Shown: positions 1 to 14,211, counted from the first letter of the stretch. The stretch: 64,000 bases of DNA from Topomyia yanbarensis (GCF_030247195.1 NC_080672.1:65265771-65329770), one strand, 5' to 3'. Translations and numbers: made by a program. Notes: a model not told the origin generated them from the sequence alone.

Positions 1-3000
1 GAATCCAAGAATCCAAGAATCCAAGAATCCAAGAATCCAAGAATCCAAGAATCCAAGAATCCAAGAATCCAAGAATCCAAGAATCCAAGAATCCAAGAAT
101 CCAAGAATCCAAGAATCCAAGAATCCAAGAATCCAAGAATCCAAGAATCCAAGAATCCAAGAATCCAAGAATCCAAGAATCCAAGAATCCAAGAATCCAA
201 GAATCCAAGAATCCAAGAATCCAAGAATCCAAGAATCCAAGAATCCAAGAATCCAAGAATCCAAGAATCCAAGAATCCAAGAATCCAAGAATCCAAGAAT
301 CCAAGAATCCAACAATCCAACAATCCAACAATCCAACAATCCAACAATCCAACAATCCAACAATCCAACAATCCAACAATCCAACAATCCAACAATCCAA
401 CAATCCAACAATCCAACAATCCAACAATCCAACAATCCAACAATCCAACAATCCAACAATCCAACAATCCAACAATCCAACAATCCAACAATCCAACAAT
501 CCAACAATCCAACAATCCAACAATCCAACAATCCAACAATCCAACAATCCAACAATCCAACAATCCAACAATCCAACAATCCAACAATCCAACAATCCAA
601 CAATCCAACAATCCAACAATCCAACAATCCAAGAATTCAAGAATCCAAGAATCCAAGAATCCAAGAATCCAAGAATCCAAGAATCCAAGAATCCAAGAAT
701 CCAAGAATCCAAGAATCCAAGAATCCAAGAATCAAAGAATCCAAGAATCCAAGAATCCAAGAATACAAGAATCCAAGAATCCAAGAATCCAAGAATCCAA
801 GAATCCAAGAATCCAAGAATCCAAGAATCCAAGAATCCAAGAATCCAAGAATCCAACAATCCAACAATCCAAGAATCCAAGAATATACGAATCCAAGAAT
901 CCAAGAATCCGAGAATCCAATAATCTAAGATTCCAAGAATCTAAAAATCCAAGAATCTAAAAATCCAAGAATCCAAGAATCCACGAATCCAAGAATTCGC
1001 GAATCCAAGAATCCAAGAATCTGAGAATCAAAGAATCCAAGAATCCATGAATCCAAGAATACAAGAATCCAAGCATCCAAGAATCCAAGAATCCAAGAAT
1101 CCAGGAATCCAAGAATCCAAGAATCCAAGAATCCAAGAATCCAAGAATCCAACAATCTAACAATCAAACAATCCAACAATCCAACAATCCAACAATCCAA
1201 CAATCCAACAATCCAACAATCCAACAATCCAACAATCCAACAATCCAACAATCCAACAATCCAACAATCCAACAATCCAACAATCCAACAATCCAACAAT
1301 CCAACAATCCAACAATCCAACAATCCAACAATCCAACAATCCAACAATCCAACAATCCAACAATCCAACAATCCAACAATCCAACAATCCAACAATCCAA
1401 CAATCCAACAATCCAACAATCCAACAATCCAACAATCCAAGAATTCAAGAATCCAAGAATCCAAGAATCCAAGAATCCAAGAATCCAAGAATCCAAGAAT
1501 CCAAGAATCCAAGAATCCAAGAATCCAAGAATCCAAGAATCAAAGAATCCAAGAATCCAAGAATCAAAGAATCCAAGAATCCAAGAATCCAAGAATCCAA
1601 GAATACAAGAATCCAAGAATCCAAGAATCCAAGAATCCAAGAATCCAAGAATCCAAGAATCCAAGAATCCAAGAATCCAAGAATCCAACAATCCAACAAT
1701 CCAAGAATCCAAGAATATACGAATCCAAGAATCCAAGAATCCGAGAATCCAATAATCTAAGATTCCAAGAATCTAAAAATCCAAGAATCTAAAAATCCAA
1801 GAATCCAAGAATCCACGAATCCAAGAATTCGCGAATCCAAGAATCCAAGAATCTGAGAATCAAAGAATCCAAGAATCCATGAATCCAAGAATACAAGAAT
1901 CCAAGCATCCAAGAATCCAAGAATCCAAGAATCCAGGAATCCAAGAATCCAAGAATCCAAGAATCCAAGAATCCAAGAATCCAACAATCTAACAATCAAA
2001 CAATCCAACAATCCAACAATCCAACAATCCAACAATCCAACAATCCAACAATCCAACAATCCAACAATCCAACAATCCAACAATCCAACAATCCAACAAT
2101 CCAACAATCCAACAATCCAACAATCCAACAATCCAACAATCCAACAATCCAACAATCCAACAATCCAACAATCCAACAATCCAACAATCCAACAATCCAA
2201 CAATCCAACAATCCAACAATCCAACAATCCAACAATCCAACAATCCAACAATCCAACAATCCAACAATCCAACAATCCAACAATCCAACAATCCAACAAT
2301 CCAACAATCCAACAATCCAACAATCCAACAATCCAACAATCCAACAATCCAACAATCCAACAATCCAACAATCCAACAATCCAACAATCCAACAATCCAA
2401 CAATCCAAGAATCCTAGAATCCAAGAATCCAAGAATCCAAGAATCCTAGAATCCAAGAATCCAAGAATCCAAGAATCCAAGAATCCAAGAATCCAAGAAT
2501 CCAAGAATCCAAGAATCCAAGAATTCAAGAATCCAAGAATCCAAGAATCCAAGAATCCAAGAATCCAAGAATCCAAGAATCCAAGAATCCAAGAATCCAA
2601 GAATCCAAGAATCCAAGAATCCAAGAATCCAAGAATCCAAGAATCCAAGAATCCAAGAATCCCAGAATCCAAGAATCCAAGAATCCAAGAATCCAAGAAT
2701 CCAAGAATCCAAGAATCCAAGAATCCAAGAATCCAAGAATCCAAGAATCCAAGAATCCAAGAATCCAAGAATCCAAGAATCCAAGAATCCAAGAATCCAA
2801 GAATCCAAGAATCCAAGAATCCAAGAATCCAAGAATCCAAGAATACAAGAATCCAAGAATCCAAGAATCCAAGAATCCAAGAATCCAAGAATCCAACAAT
2901 CCAAGAATCCAAGAATCCAAGAATCCAAGAATCCAAGAATCCAACAATCCAACAATCCAACAATCCAACAATCCAACAATCCAACAATCCAACAATCCAA

Positions 3001-6000
3001 CAATCCAATAATCCAACAATCCAACAATCCAACAATCCAACAATCCAACAATCCAACAATCCAACAATCCAACAATCCAACAATCCAACAATCCAACAAT
3101 CCAACAATCCAACAATCCAACAATCCAACAATCCAACAATCCAACAATCCAACAATCCAACAATCCAACAATCCAACAATCCAACAATCCAACAATCCAA
3201 CAATCCAACAATCCAACAATCCAAGAATTCAAGAATCCAAGAATCCAAGAATCCAAGAATCCAAGAATCCAAGAATCCAAGAATCCAAGAATCCAAGAAT
3301 CCAAGAATCCAAGAATCCAAGAATCCAAGAATCAAAGAATCCAAGAATCCAAGAATCCAAGAATACAAGAATCCAAGAATCCAAGAATCCAAGAATCCAA
3401 GAATCCAAGAATCCAAGAATCCAAGAATCCAAGAATCCAACAATCCAACAATCCAAGAATCCAAGAATATACGAATCCAAGAATCCAAGAATCCGAGAAT
3501 CCAATAATCTAAGATTCCAAGAATCTAAAAATCCAAGAATCTAAAAATCCAAGAATCCAAGAATCCACGAATCCAAGAATTCGCGAATCCAAGAATCCAA
3601 GAATCTGAGAATCAAAGAATCCAAGAATCCATGAATCCAAGAATACAAGAATCCAAGCATCCAAGAATCCAAGAATCCAAGAATCCAGGAATCCAAGAAT
3701 CCAAGAATCCAAGAAACCAAGAATCCAAGAATCCAACAATCTAACAATCAAACAATCCAACAATCCAACAATCCAACAATCCAACAATCCAACAATCCAA
3801 CAATCCAACAATCCAACAATCCAACAATCCAACAATCCAACAATCCAACAATCCAACAATCCAACAATCCAACAATCCAACAATCCAACAATCCAACAAT
3901 CCAACAATCCAACAATCCAACAATCCAACAATCCAACAATCCAACAATCCAACAATCCAACAATCCAACAATCCAACAATCCAACAATCCAACAATCCAA
4001 CAATCCAACAATCCAACAATCCAACAATCCAACAATCCAACAATCCAACAATCCAACAATCCAACAATCCAACAATCCAACAATCCAACAATCCAACAAT
4101 CCAACAATCCAACAATCCAACAATCCAACAATCCAACAATCCAAGAATCCAAGAATCCTAGAATCCAAGAATCCAAGAATCCAAGAATCCAAGAATCCTA
4201 GAATCCAAGAATCCAAGAATCCAAGAATCCAAGAATCCAAGAATCCAAGAATCCAAGAATCCAAGAATCCAAGAATCCAAGAATCCAAGAATCCAAGAAT
4301 CCAAGAATCCAAGAATTCAAGAATCCAAGAATCCAAGAATCCAAGAATCCAAGAATCCAAGAATCCAAGAATCCAAGAATCCAAGAATCCAAGAATCCAA
4401 GAATCCAAGAATCCAAGAATCCAAGAATCCAAGAATCCAAGAATCCAAGAATCCAAGAATCCAAGAATCCAAGAATCCAAGAATCCAAGAATCCAAGAAT
4501 CCAAGAATCCAAGAATCCAAGAATCCAAGAATCCAAGAATCCAAGAATCCAAGAATCCAAGAATCCAAGAATCCAAGAATACAAGAATCCAAGAATCCAA
4601 GAATCCAAGAATCCAAGAATCCAAGAATCCAAGAATCCAAGAATCCAACAATCCAAGAATCCAAGAATCCAACAATCCAAGAATCCAAGAATCCAAGAAT
4701 CCAAGAATCCAAGAATCCAACAATCCAAGAATCCAACAATCCAACAATCCAACAATCCAACAATCCAACAATCCAACAATCCAACAATCCAACAATCCAA
4801 CAATCCAACAATCCAACAATCCAACAATCCAACAATCCAACAATCCAACAATCCAACAATCCAACAATCCAACAATCCAACAATCCAACAATCCAACAAT
4901 CCAACAATCCAACAATCCAACAATCCAACAATCCAACAATCCAACAATCCAACAATCCAAGAATCCAAGAATCCAAGAATCCAAGAATCCAAGAATCCAA
5001 GAATCCAAGAATCCAAGAATCCAAGAATCCAAGAATCCAAGAATCCAAGAATCCAAGAATCCAAGAATCCAAGAATCCAAGAATCCAAGAATCCAAGAAT
5101 CCAAGAATCCAAGAATCCAAGAATCAAAGAATCCAAGAATCCAAGAATCCAAGAATCCAAGAATACAAGAATCCAAGAATCCAAGAATCCAAGAATCCAA
5201 GAATCCAAGAATCCAAGAATCCAACAATCCAACAATCCAAGAATCCAAGAATATACGAATCCAAGAATCCGAGAATCCAATAATCTAAGATTCCAAGAAT
5301 CTAAAAATCCAAGAATCTAAAAATCCAAGAATCCACGAATCCAAGAATTCGCGAATCCAAGAATCCAAGAATCTGAGAATCAAAGAATCCAAGAATCCAT
5401 GAATCCAAGAATACAAGAATCCAAGCATCCAAGAATCCAAGAATCCAAGAATCCAGGAATCCAAGAATCCAAGAATCCAAGAATCCAAGAATCCAAGAAT
5501 CCAACAATCTAACAATCCAACAATCCAACAATCCAACAATCCAACAATCCAACAATCCAACAATCCAACAATCCAACAATCCAACAATCCAACAATCCAA
5601 CAATCCAACAATCCAACAATCCAACAATCCAACAATCCAACAATCCAACAATCCAACAATCCAACAATCCAACAATCCAACAATCCAACAATCCAACAAT
5701 CCAACAATCCAACAATCCAACAATCCAACAATCCAACAATCCAACAATCCAACAATCCAACAATCCAACAATCCAACAATCCAACAATCCAACAATCCAA
5801 CAATCCAACAATCCAACAATCCAACAATCCAACAATCCAACAATCCAACAATCCAACAATCCAACAATCCAACAATCCAACAATCCAACAATCCAACAAT
5901 CCAACAATCCAACAATCCAACAATCCAACAATCCAACAATCCAACAATCCAACAATCCAACAATCCAACAATCCAACAATCCAACAATCCAACAATCCAA

Positions 6001-9000
6001 CAATCCAAGAATCCTAGAATCCAAGAATCCAAGAATCCAAGAATCCAAGAATCCTAGAATCCAAGAATCCAAGAATCCAAGAATCCAAGAATCCAAGAAT
6101 CCAAGAATCCAAGAATCCAAGAATCTAAGAATACAAGAATTCAAGAATCCAAGAATCCAAGAATCCAAGAATCCAAGAATCCAAGAATCCAAGAATCCAA
6201 GAATCCAAGAATCCAAGAATCCAAGAATCCAAGAATCCAAGAATCCAAGAATCCAAGAATCCAAGAATCCAAGAATCCAAGAATCCAAGAATCCAAGAAT
6301 CCAAGAATCCAAGAATCCAAGAATCCATGAATCCAAGAATCCAAGAATCCAAGAATCCAAGAATCCAAGAATCCAAGAATCCAAGAATCCAAGAATCCAA
6401 GAATCCAAGAATCCAAGAGTCCAAGAATCCAAGAATCCAACAATCCAAGAATCCAATAATCTAAGATTCCAAGAATCCAAGAATCCAAGAATCCAAGAAT
6501 CCAAGAATCCAAGAATCTAAAAATCCACGAATCCAAGAATCCAAGAATCCACGAATCCAAGAATTCACGAATCCAAGAATCCAAGAATCCAAGAATACAA
6601 GAATCCAAGCATCCAAGAATACAAGAATCCAAGAATCCAAGAATCCAAGAATCCAAGAATCCAAGAATCCAAGAATCCAAGAATCCAAGAATCCAAGAAT
6701 CCAAGAATCCAAGAATCCAAGAATCCAACAATCCAACAATCCAAGAATCCAACAATCCAAGAATCCAACAATCCAACAATCCAACAATCCAACAATCCAA
6801 CAATCCAACAATCCAACAATCCAACAATCCAACAATCCAACAATCCAACAATCCAACAATCCAACAATCCAACAATCCAACAATCCAACAATCCAACAAT
6901 CCAACAATCCAACAATCCAAGAATCCAAGAATCCAAGAATCCAAGAATCCAAGAATTCAAGAATCCAAGAATCCAAGAATCCAAGAATCCAAGAATCCAA
7001 GAATCCAAGAATCCAAGAATCCAAGAATCCAAGAATCCAAGAATACAAGAATCCAAGAATCCAAGAATCCAAGAATCCAACAATCCAACAATCCAAGAAT
7101 CCAAGAATATACGAATCCAAGAATCCAAGAATCCGAGAATCCAATAATCTAAGATTCCAAGAATCTAAAAATCCAAGAATCCAAGAATCCACGAATCCAA
7201 GAATTCGCGAATCCAAGAATCCAAGAATCTGAGAATCTAAGAATCCAAGAATCCATGAATCCAAGAATACAAGAATCCAAGCATCCAAGAATCCAAGAAT
7301 CCAAGAATCCAGGAATCCAAGAATCCAAGAATCCAAGAATCCAAGAATCCAAGAATCCAACAATCTAACAATCCAACAATCGAACAATCCAACAATCCAA
7401 CAATCCAACAATCCAACAATCCTACAATCCAACAATCCAACAATCCAACAATCCAACAATCCAACAATCCAACAATCCAACAATCCAACAATCCAACAAT
7501 CCAACAATCCAACAATCCAACAATCCAACAATCCAACAATCCAACAATCCAACAATCCAACAATCCAACAATCCAACAATCCAACAATCCAACAATCCAA
7601 CAATCCAACAATCCAACAATCCAACAATCCAACAATCCAACAATCCAACAATCCAACAATCCAACAATCCAACAATCCAACAATCCAACAATCCAAGAAT
7701 CCAAGAATCCAAGAATCCAAGAATCCAAGAATCCAAGAATCCAAGAATCCAAGAATCCAAGAATCCAAGAATCCAAGAATCCAAGAATCCAAGAATCCAA
7801 GAATCCAAGAATCCAAGAATCCAAGAATCCAAGAATCCAAGAATCCAAGAATCCAAGAATCCAAGAATCCAAGAATCCAAGAATCCAAGAATCCAAGAAT
7901 CCAAGAATCCAAGAATCCATGAATCCAAGAATCCAAGAATCCAAGAATCCAAGAATCCAAGAATCCAAGAATCCAAGAGTCCAAGAATCCAACAATCCAA
8001 GAATCCAATAATCTAAGATTCCAAGAATCCAAGAATCCAAGAATCCAAGAATCCAAGAATCCAAGAATCCAAGAATCCAAGAATCTAAAAATCCACGAAT
8101 CCAAGAATCCAAGAATCCACGAATCCAAGAATTCACGAATCCAAGAATCCAAGAATACAAGAATCCAAGCATCCAAGCATCCAAGAATCCAAGAATCCAA
8201 GAATCCAAGAATCCAACAATCCAACAATCCAAGAATCCAAGAATATACGAATACAAGAATCCAAGAATCCGAGAATCCAATAATCTAAGATTCCAAGAAT
8301 CTAAAAATCCAAGAATCCAAGAATCCAAGAATCCACGAATCCAAGAATTCACGAATCCAAGAATCCAAGAATCTGAGAATCTAAGAATCCAAGAATCCAT
8401 GAATCCAAGAATACAAGAATCCAAGCATCCAAGAATCCAAGAATCCAAGAATCCAGGAATCCAAGAATCCACGAATCCAAGAATCCAACAATCCAAGAAT
8501 CCAACAATCTAACAATCCAACAATCCAACAATCCAACAATCCAACAATCCAACAATCCAACAATCCAACAATCCAACAATCCAACAATCCAACAATCCAA
8601 CAATCCAACAATCCAACAATCCAACAATCCAACAATCCAACAATCCAACAATCCAACAATCCAACAATCCAACAATCCAACAATCCAACAATCCAACAAT
8701 CCAACAATCCAACAATCCAACAATCCAACAATCCAACAATCCAACAATCCAACAATCCAACAATCCAACAATCCAACAATCCAACAATCCAACAATCCAA
8801 CAATCCAACAATCCAACAATCCAACAATCCAACAATCCAACAATCCAACAATCCAACAATCCAACAATCCAACAATCCAACAATCCAACAATCCAACAAT
8901 CCAACAATCCAACAATCCAAGAATCCAAGAATCCAAGAATCCAAGAATCCAAGAATCCAAGAATCCAAGAATCCAAGAATCCAAGAATCCAAGAATCCAA

Positions 9001-11156
9001 GAATCCAAGAATCCAAGAATCCAAGAATCCAAGAATCCAAGAATCCAAGAATTCAAGAATCCAAGAATCCAAGAATCCAAGAATCCAAGAATCCAAGAAT
9101 CCAAGAATCCAAGAATCCAAGAATCCAAGAATCCAAGAATCCAAGAATCCAAGAATCCAAGAATCCAAGAATCCAAGAATCCAAGAATCCAAGAATCCAA
9201 GAATCCAAGAATCCAAGAATCCAAGAATCCAAGAATCCAAGAATCCAACAATCCAAGAATCCAATAATCTAAGATTCCAAGAATCCAAGAATCCAAGAAT
9301 CCAAGAATCCAAGAATCCAAGAATCTAAAAATCCACGAATCCAAGAATCCAAGAATCCACGAATCCAAGAATTCACGAATCCAAGAATCCAAGAATTCAA
9401 GAATACAAGAATCCAAGCATCCAAGAATCCAAGAATCCAAGAATCCAAGAATCCAAGAATCCAAGAATCCAAGAATCCAAAAATCCAAGAATCCAAGAAT
9501 CCAAGAATCCAAGAATCCAAGAATCCAAGAATCCAAGAATCCAAGAATCCAAGAATCCAAGAATCCAAGAATCCAAGAATCCAAGAATCCAAGAATCCAA
9601 GAATCCAAGAATCCAAGAATCCAAGAATCCAAGAATCCAAGAATCCAAGAATCCAAGAATCCAAGAATCCAAGAATCCAAGAATCCAAGAATCCAAGAAT
9701 CCAAGAATCCAAGAATCCAAGAATCCAAGAATCCAAGAATCCAAGAATCCAAGAATCCAAGAATCCAAGAATCCAAGAATCCAAGAATCCAAGAATCCAA
9801 GAATCCAAGAATCCAAGAATCCAAGAATCCAAGAATCCAAGAATCCAAGAATCCAAGAATCCAAGAATCCAAGAATCCAAGAATCCAAGAATCCAAGAAT
9901 CCAAGAATCCAAGAATCCAAGAATCCAAGAATCCAAGAATCCAAGAATCCAAGAATCCAAGAATCCAAGAATCCAAGAATCCAAGAATCCAAGAATCCAA
10001 GAATCCAAGAATCCAAGAATCCAAGAATCCAAGAATCCAAGAATCCAAGAATCCAAGAATCCAAGAATCCAAGAATCCAAGAATCCAAGAATCCAAGAAT
10101 CCAAGAATCCAAGAATCCAAGAATCCAAGAATCCAAGAATCCAAGAATCCAAGAATCCAAGAATCCAAGAATCCAAGAATCCAAGAATCTAAGAATCCAA
10201 GAATCCAAGAATCCAAGAATCCAAGAATCCAAGAATCCAAGAATCCAAGAATCCAAGAATCCAAGAATCCAAGAATCCAAGAATCCAAGAATCCAAGAAT
10301 CCAAGAATCCAAGAATCCAAGAATCCAAGAATCCAAGAATCCAAGAATCCAAGAATCCAAGAATCCAAGAATCCAAGAATCCAAGAATCCAAGAATCCAA
10401 GAATCCAAGAATCCAAGAATCCAAGAATCCAAGAATCCAAGAATCCAAGAATCCAAGAATCCAAGAATCCAAGAATCCAAGAATCCAAGAATCCAAGAAT
10501 CCAAGAATCCAAGAATCCAAGAATCCAAGAATCCAAGAATCCAAGAATCCAAGAATCCAAGAATCCAAGAATCCAAGAATCCAAGAATCCAAGAATCCAA
10601 GAATCCAAGAATCCAAGAATCCAAGAATCCAAGAATCCAAGAATCCAAGAATCCAAGAATCCAAGAATCCAAGAATCCAAGAATCCAAGAATCCAAGAAT
10701 CCAAGAATCCAAGAATCCAAGAATCCAAGAATCCAAGAATCCAAGAATCCAAGAATCCAAGAATCCAAGAATCCAAGAATCCAAGAATCCAAGAATCCAA
10801 GAATCCAAGAATCCAAGAATCCAAGAATCCAAGAATCCAAGAATCCAAGAATCCAAGAATCCAAGAATCCAAGAATCCAAGAATCCAAGAATCCAAGAAT
10901 CCAAGAATCCAAGAATCCAATAATCCAAGAATCCAAGAATCCAAGAATCCAAGAATCCAAGAATCCAAGAATCCAAGAATCCAAGAATCCAAGAATCCAA
11001 GAATCCAAGAATCCAAGAATCCAAGAATCCAAGAATCCAAGAATCCAAGAATCCAAGAATCCAAGAATCCAAGAATCCAAGAATCCAAGAATCCAAGAAT
11101 CCAAGAGTCCAAGAATCCAAGAATCCAAGAATCCAAAAATTCGAGAATGCAAGAAT
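1..11156. repeat. 8-bp satellite GAATCCAA with interspersed CAATCCAA blocks
   Basis: About 1,390 consecutive copies of an 8-mer. The basic unit is GAATCCAA. About ten internal blocks instead consist of CAATCCAA, at roughly 311-632, 1151-1440, 1983-2405, 2940-3224, 3735-4142, 4735-4960, 5503-6008, 6727-6920, 7359-7695 and 8487-8920. From about 8,921 to 11,100 the array is almost pure GAATCCAA. A marked variant segment beginning GAATATACGAATCC recurs at 881, 1713, 3465, 5249, 7105 and 8241, so higher-order units of 832 to 1,856 bp are visible. Every unit inspected lies in the same 8-bp register. The long open frames (repeats of LDSWILGF or LDCWIVGL on the minus strand) exist only because three 8-mers make 24 nt without a stop; they are not genes. 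Confidence 0.97.
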
Positions 11157-12530
11157 CCAAGAAATCCAAGAACCCAAGAATTCCAAGAAATCCAAGAAAC
11201 CCAAGAAATCCACAAAATCGAAGAAATCCAAGAAATCCAAGAAATCCAAGAAATCCAAGAAATCCAAGAAATCCAAGAAATCCAAGAAATCCAAGAAATC
11301 CAAATCCAAGAAATCCAAGAGATCCAGGAAATCCAAAAAAATCCAAGAAATCCATGAAATCCAAGAAATCCAAAAAATCCAAAAAATCCAAAAAATCCAA
11401 GAAATCCAAGAAATCCTAGAAATCCAAGAATTCCAAAAATTCCAAGAAATCCAAGAAATCCATGAAATCCAAGAAATCTAAGAAATCCAAGAAATCCAAG
11501 AAATCCAAGAAATCCAAGAAATCCAAGAAATTCAAGAAATCCAAGAAATCCAAGAAATCCAAGAAATCCAGGAAATCCAAGAAATCCAAGAAATCCAAGA
11601 AATCCAAGATATCCAAAAAATCCAAGAAATCAAAGAAATCAAAGAAATCAAAGAAATCAAAGAAATCAAAGAAATCAAAGAAATCAAAGAAATCAAAGAA
11701 ATCAAAGAAATCAAAGAAATCAAAGAAATCAAAGAAATCAAAGAAATCAAAGAAATCAAAGAAATCAAAGAAATCAAAGAAATCAAAGAAATCAAAGAAA
11801 TCAAAGAAATCAAAGAAATCAAAGAAATCAAAGAAATCAAAGAAATCAAAGAAATCAAAGAAATCAAAGAAATCAAAGAAATCAAAGAAATCAAAGAAAT
11901 CAAAGAAATCAAAGAAATCAAAGAAATCAAAGAAATCAAAGAAATCAAAGAAATCAAAGAAATCAAAGAAATCAAAGAAATCAAAGAAATCAAAGAAATC
12001 AAAGAAATCAAAGAAATCAAAGAAATCAAAGAAATCAAAAAAATCAAAGAAATCAAAGAAATCAAAGAAATCAAAGAAATCAAAGAAATCAAAGAAATCA
12101 AAGAAATCAAAGAAATCAAAGAAATCAAAGAAATCAAAGAAATCAAAGAAATCAAAGAAATCAAAGAAATCAAAGAAATCAAAGAAATCAAAGAAATTCA
12201 AGAAATCCAAGAAATCCAAGAAATTCAAGAAATCCAAGAAATCTAAGAAATCTAAGAAATCCAAGAAATCCAAGAAATCCAAGAAATCCAAGAAATCCAA
12301 GAAATCCAAGAAATCAAAGAAATCCATAAATCCAAGAAATCCTAGAAATTCAAGAAATTCAAGAAATTCAAGAAATTCAAGAAATTCAAGAAATTTAGGA
12401 AATCCAAGAAATCGAAGAAATCCAAGGAATCCATGAAATTCAAGAAATCCATGAAATCCAAGAAATTCAAGAAATCCAAGAAATCCAAAAAATCCAAGAA
12501 ATCAAAGATTCCAAGAATCCAAGAATCCAG
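11157..12530. repeat. 9-bp satellite GAAATCCAA / GAAATCAAA
   Basis: The 8-mer acquires one A near 11,160 and becomes GAAATCCAA. From about 11,629 to 12,195 it is a homogeneous GAAATCAAA array. It then degrades back to GAAATCCAA and GAAATTCAA variants up to 12,530, with a few 8-mers again at the very end. Across 11,641-12,181 the 9-bp register is kept exactly. The array is strongly purine-rich on the plus strand. The open frames rich in KSK (plus) or FFD/ISL (minus) are translation artefacts of the 9-mer. Confidence 0.96.
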
Positions 12531-12540
12531 GATTTCCATA

Positions 12541-13240
12541 GGTCCAGAATTGCAGAATAGCAGAATTGTAGAATTGTAGAATTGTAGAATTGTAGAATTG
12601 TAGAATTGTAGAATTGTAGAATTGTAGAATTGTAGAATTGTAGAATTGTAGAATTGTAGAATTGTAGAATTGTAGAATTGTAGAATTGTAGAATTGTAGA
12701 ATTGTAGAATTGTAGAATTGTAGAATTGTAGAATTGTAGAATTGTAGAATTGTAGAATTGTAGAATTGTAGAATTGTAGAATTGTAGAATTGTAGAATTG
12801 TAGAATTGTAGAATTGTAGAATTGTAGAATTGTAGAATTGTAGAATTGTAGAATTGTAGAATTGTAGAATTGTAGAATTGTAGAATTGTAGAATTGTAGA
12901 ATTGTAGAATTGTAGAATTGTAGAATTGTAGAATTGAAGAATTGTAGAATTGTAGAATTGTAGAATTGTAGAATTGTAGAATTGTAGAATTGTAGAATTG
13001 TAGAATTGAAAAATTGTAGAATTGTAGAATTGTAGAATTGTAGAATTGTAGAATTGTAGAATTGTAGAATTGTAGAATTGTAGAATTGTAGAATTGTAGA
13101 ATTGTAGAATTCTAGAATTCTAGAATTCTAGAATTGTAGAATTGTAGAATTGTAGAATTGTAGAATTGTAGAATTGTAGAATTGTAGAATTGCAGAATTG
13201 CAGGATTGCAGGATTGCAGAATCACTGAATTGCAGAATTG
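12541..13240. repeat. 8-bp satellite GAATTGTA
   Basis: An array of GAATTGTA units, in constant register from 12,563 to at least 13,083. Near 13,105-13,135 a few units read GAATTCTA. The last units carry GCA or GGA variants before unique sequence starts at about 13,240. It shares the GAAT core with the two preceding satellites, which suggests descent from a common ancestor unit. Units read as stops in several frames, so no artefactual long ORF covers it. Confidence 0.95.
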
Positions 13241-13498
13241 CGGAATTGCCTTTGTCCTTTGTTCTTTGTCCTCTGTTAATTTTTTTTCCTGCGGCAATGA
13301 ATGTATCGATCGAGATACCTTTCAGTGATTGTCATGAGCGTTCTCTTAGGCGTATCAGCCGTTGTTGACTTAAAAGACATAAGATTTAGAACCCCTAGTC
13401 GAGAAACGGAGCATTTGATGAAGGATGAAAGGTGTTACGGCAAGTACATATATGCAACGATTATGCAATTCAGACCATAATATCTACGAATTTTTGTA

Positions 13499-13855
13499 TT
13501 GATAGAATAGGATAGAGGATAGGATAGGATCGAGGAATGGGATAGAGGATGGGATAGGATAGGATAGAGCATAGGATAGGATAGATAATAAGTTAGGATA
13601 GAGGATAGGATAGGATAGAATAGGATAGGATAGAGGATAGGATATGAAAGGATGGAATAGGATAGGATAGGATAGGATAGTATAGGATAGAATATGATAG
13701 AATAGGATAGAATAGGATAGAATGGGATAGAATAGGATAGAATAGGATAGAATAGGATAGAATAGGATAGAATAGAATAGAATAGGATAGAATAGGATAG
13801 AATAGGATAGGATACGATAGGATAGGATAAGGTTGGATAGGAAAGGATAGGATAG
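13499..13855. repeat. 5/10-bp repeat array GGATA / GAATA
   Basis: A run of GGATA pentamers, with a middle part (about 13,725-13,805) that alternates GGATAGAATA as a 10-mer. It is irregular, with interruptions such as GGATAGAGGATA, so it looks older or less homogenised than the other arrays. The minus-strand frames rich in SYPILSYP are artefacts of it. Confidence 0.93.
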
Positions 13856-14211
13856 CGGGTTTCCAAAATTTGATATTCAGATCCATATACGTTTTGCCAA
13901 GAAAGCGTGCCTCCCCTTTACCATCCGACTAGAGCTGCCTAAGTATGTTTGAGTCCCAATCATGTCACGTATACTAAGAATTGGTTGCGAAATGTGCCGA
14001 AAAAGAAGATCAAGTTCCGTTACGGAATGTAGACCACGGTCTTGCTTGTCCAAAGTTTTTAATTTGAGTAGTTATTGTCGGTACCCAGGTAATCATCAAG
14101 CATTCTGTGTATGCAGTAAATTAGCATAGGTCTTTTAGATGCTGCATGCAGTATATTAGCATTCTTTATGCAGAACTGTTGCTAATCAGGATATAAAAAA
14201 ACCTGTTTTAA
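13856..14211. other. unique-looking flank containing the left arm of a possible old TIR element
   Basis: No gene is seen. From 14,081 the sequence GTACCCAGGTAA followed by TCAAGCATT is matched in inverted orientation at 23,083-23,121, where the inner part is longer. This may be the terminal inverted repeat of an older element into which the 14,212-22,834 element later inserted. Positions 14,203-14,211 (CTGTTTTAA) are the left target-site duplication of that inner element. Confidence 0.5.

Noticed and set aside
637..11336. Dozens of long minus-strand ORFs with LDSWILGF / LDCWIVGL repeats (up to 995 codons)
   Set aside because: They are translations of an 8-bp satellite: three units give 24 nt without a stop, so open frames appear in several registers at once. 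No start context, no composition change and no unique sequence.
11147..12436. Lysine/serine-rich plus ORFs and FFD or ISL minus ORFs
   Set aside because: Artefacts of the 9-bp satellite, open in all three frames of both strands.
1..13240. Telomere or CRISPR-like array
   Set aside because: The units are contiguous 8- or 9-mers without spacers, and dipterans lack simple TTAGG-type telomeres. The array does not end at a chromosome end here.
13435..13886. SYPILSYP-type minus ORFs
   Set aside because: Translation of the GGATA/GAATA array.
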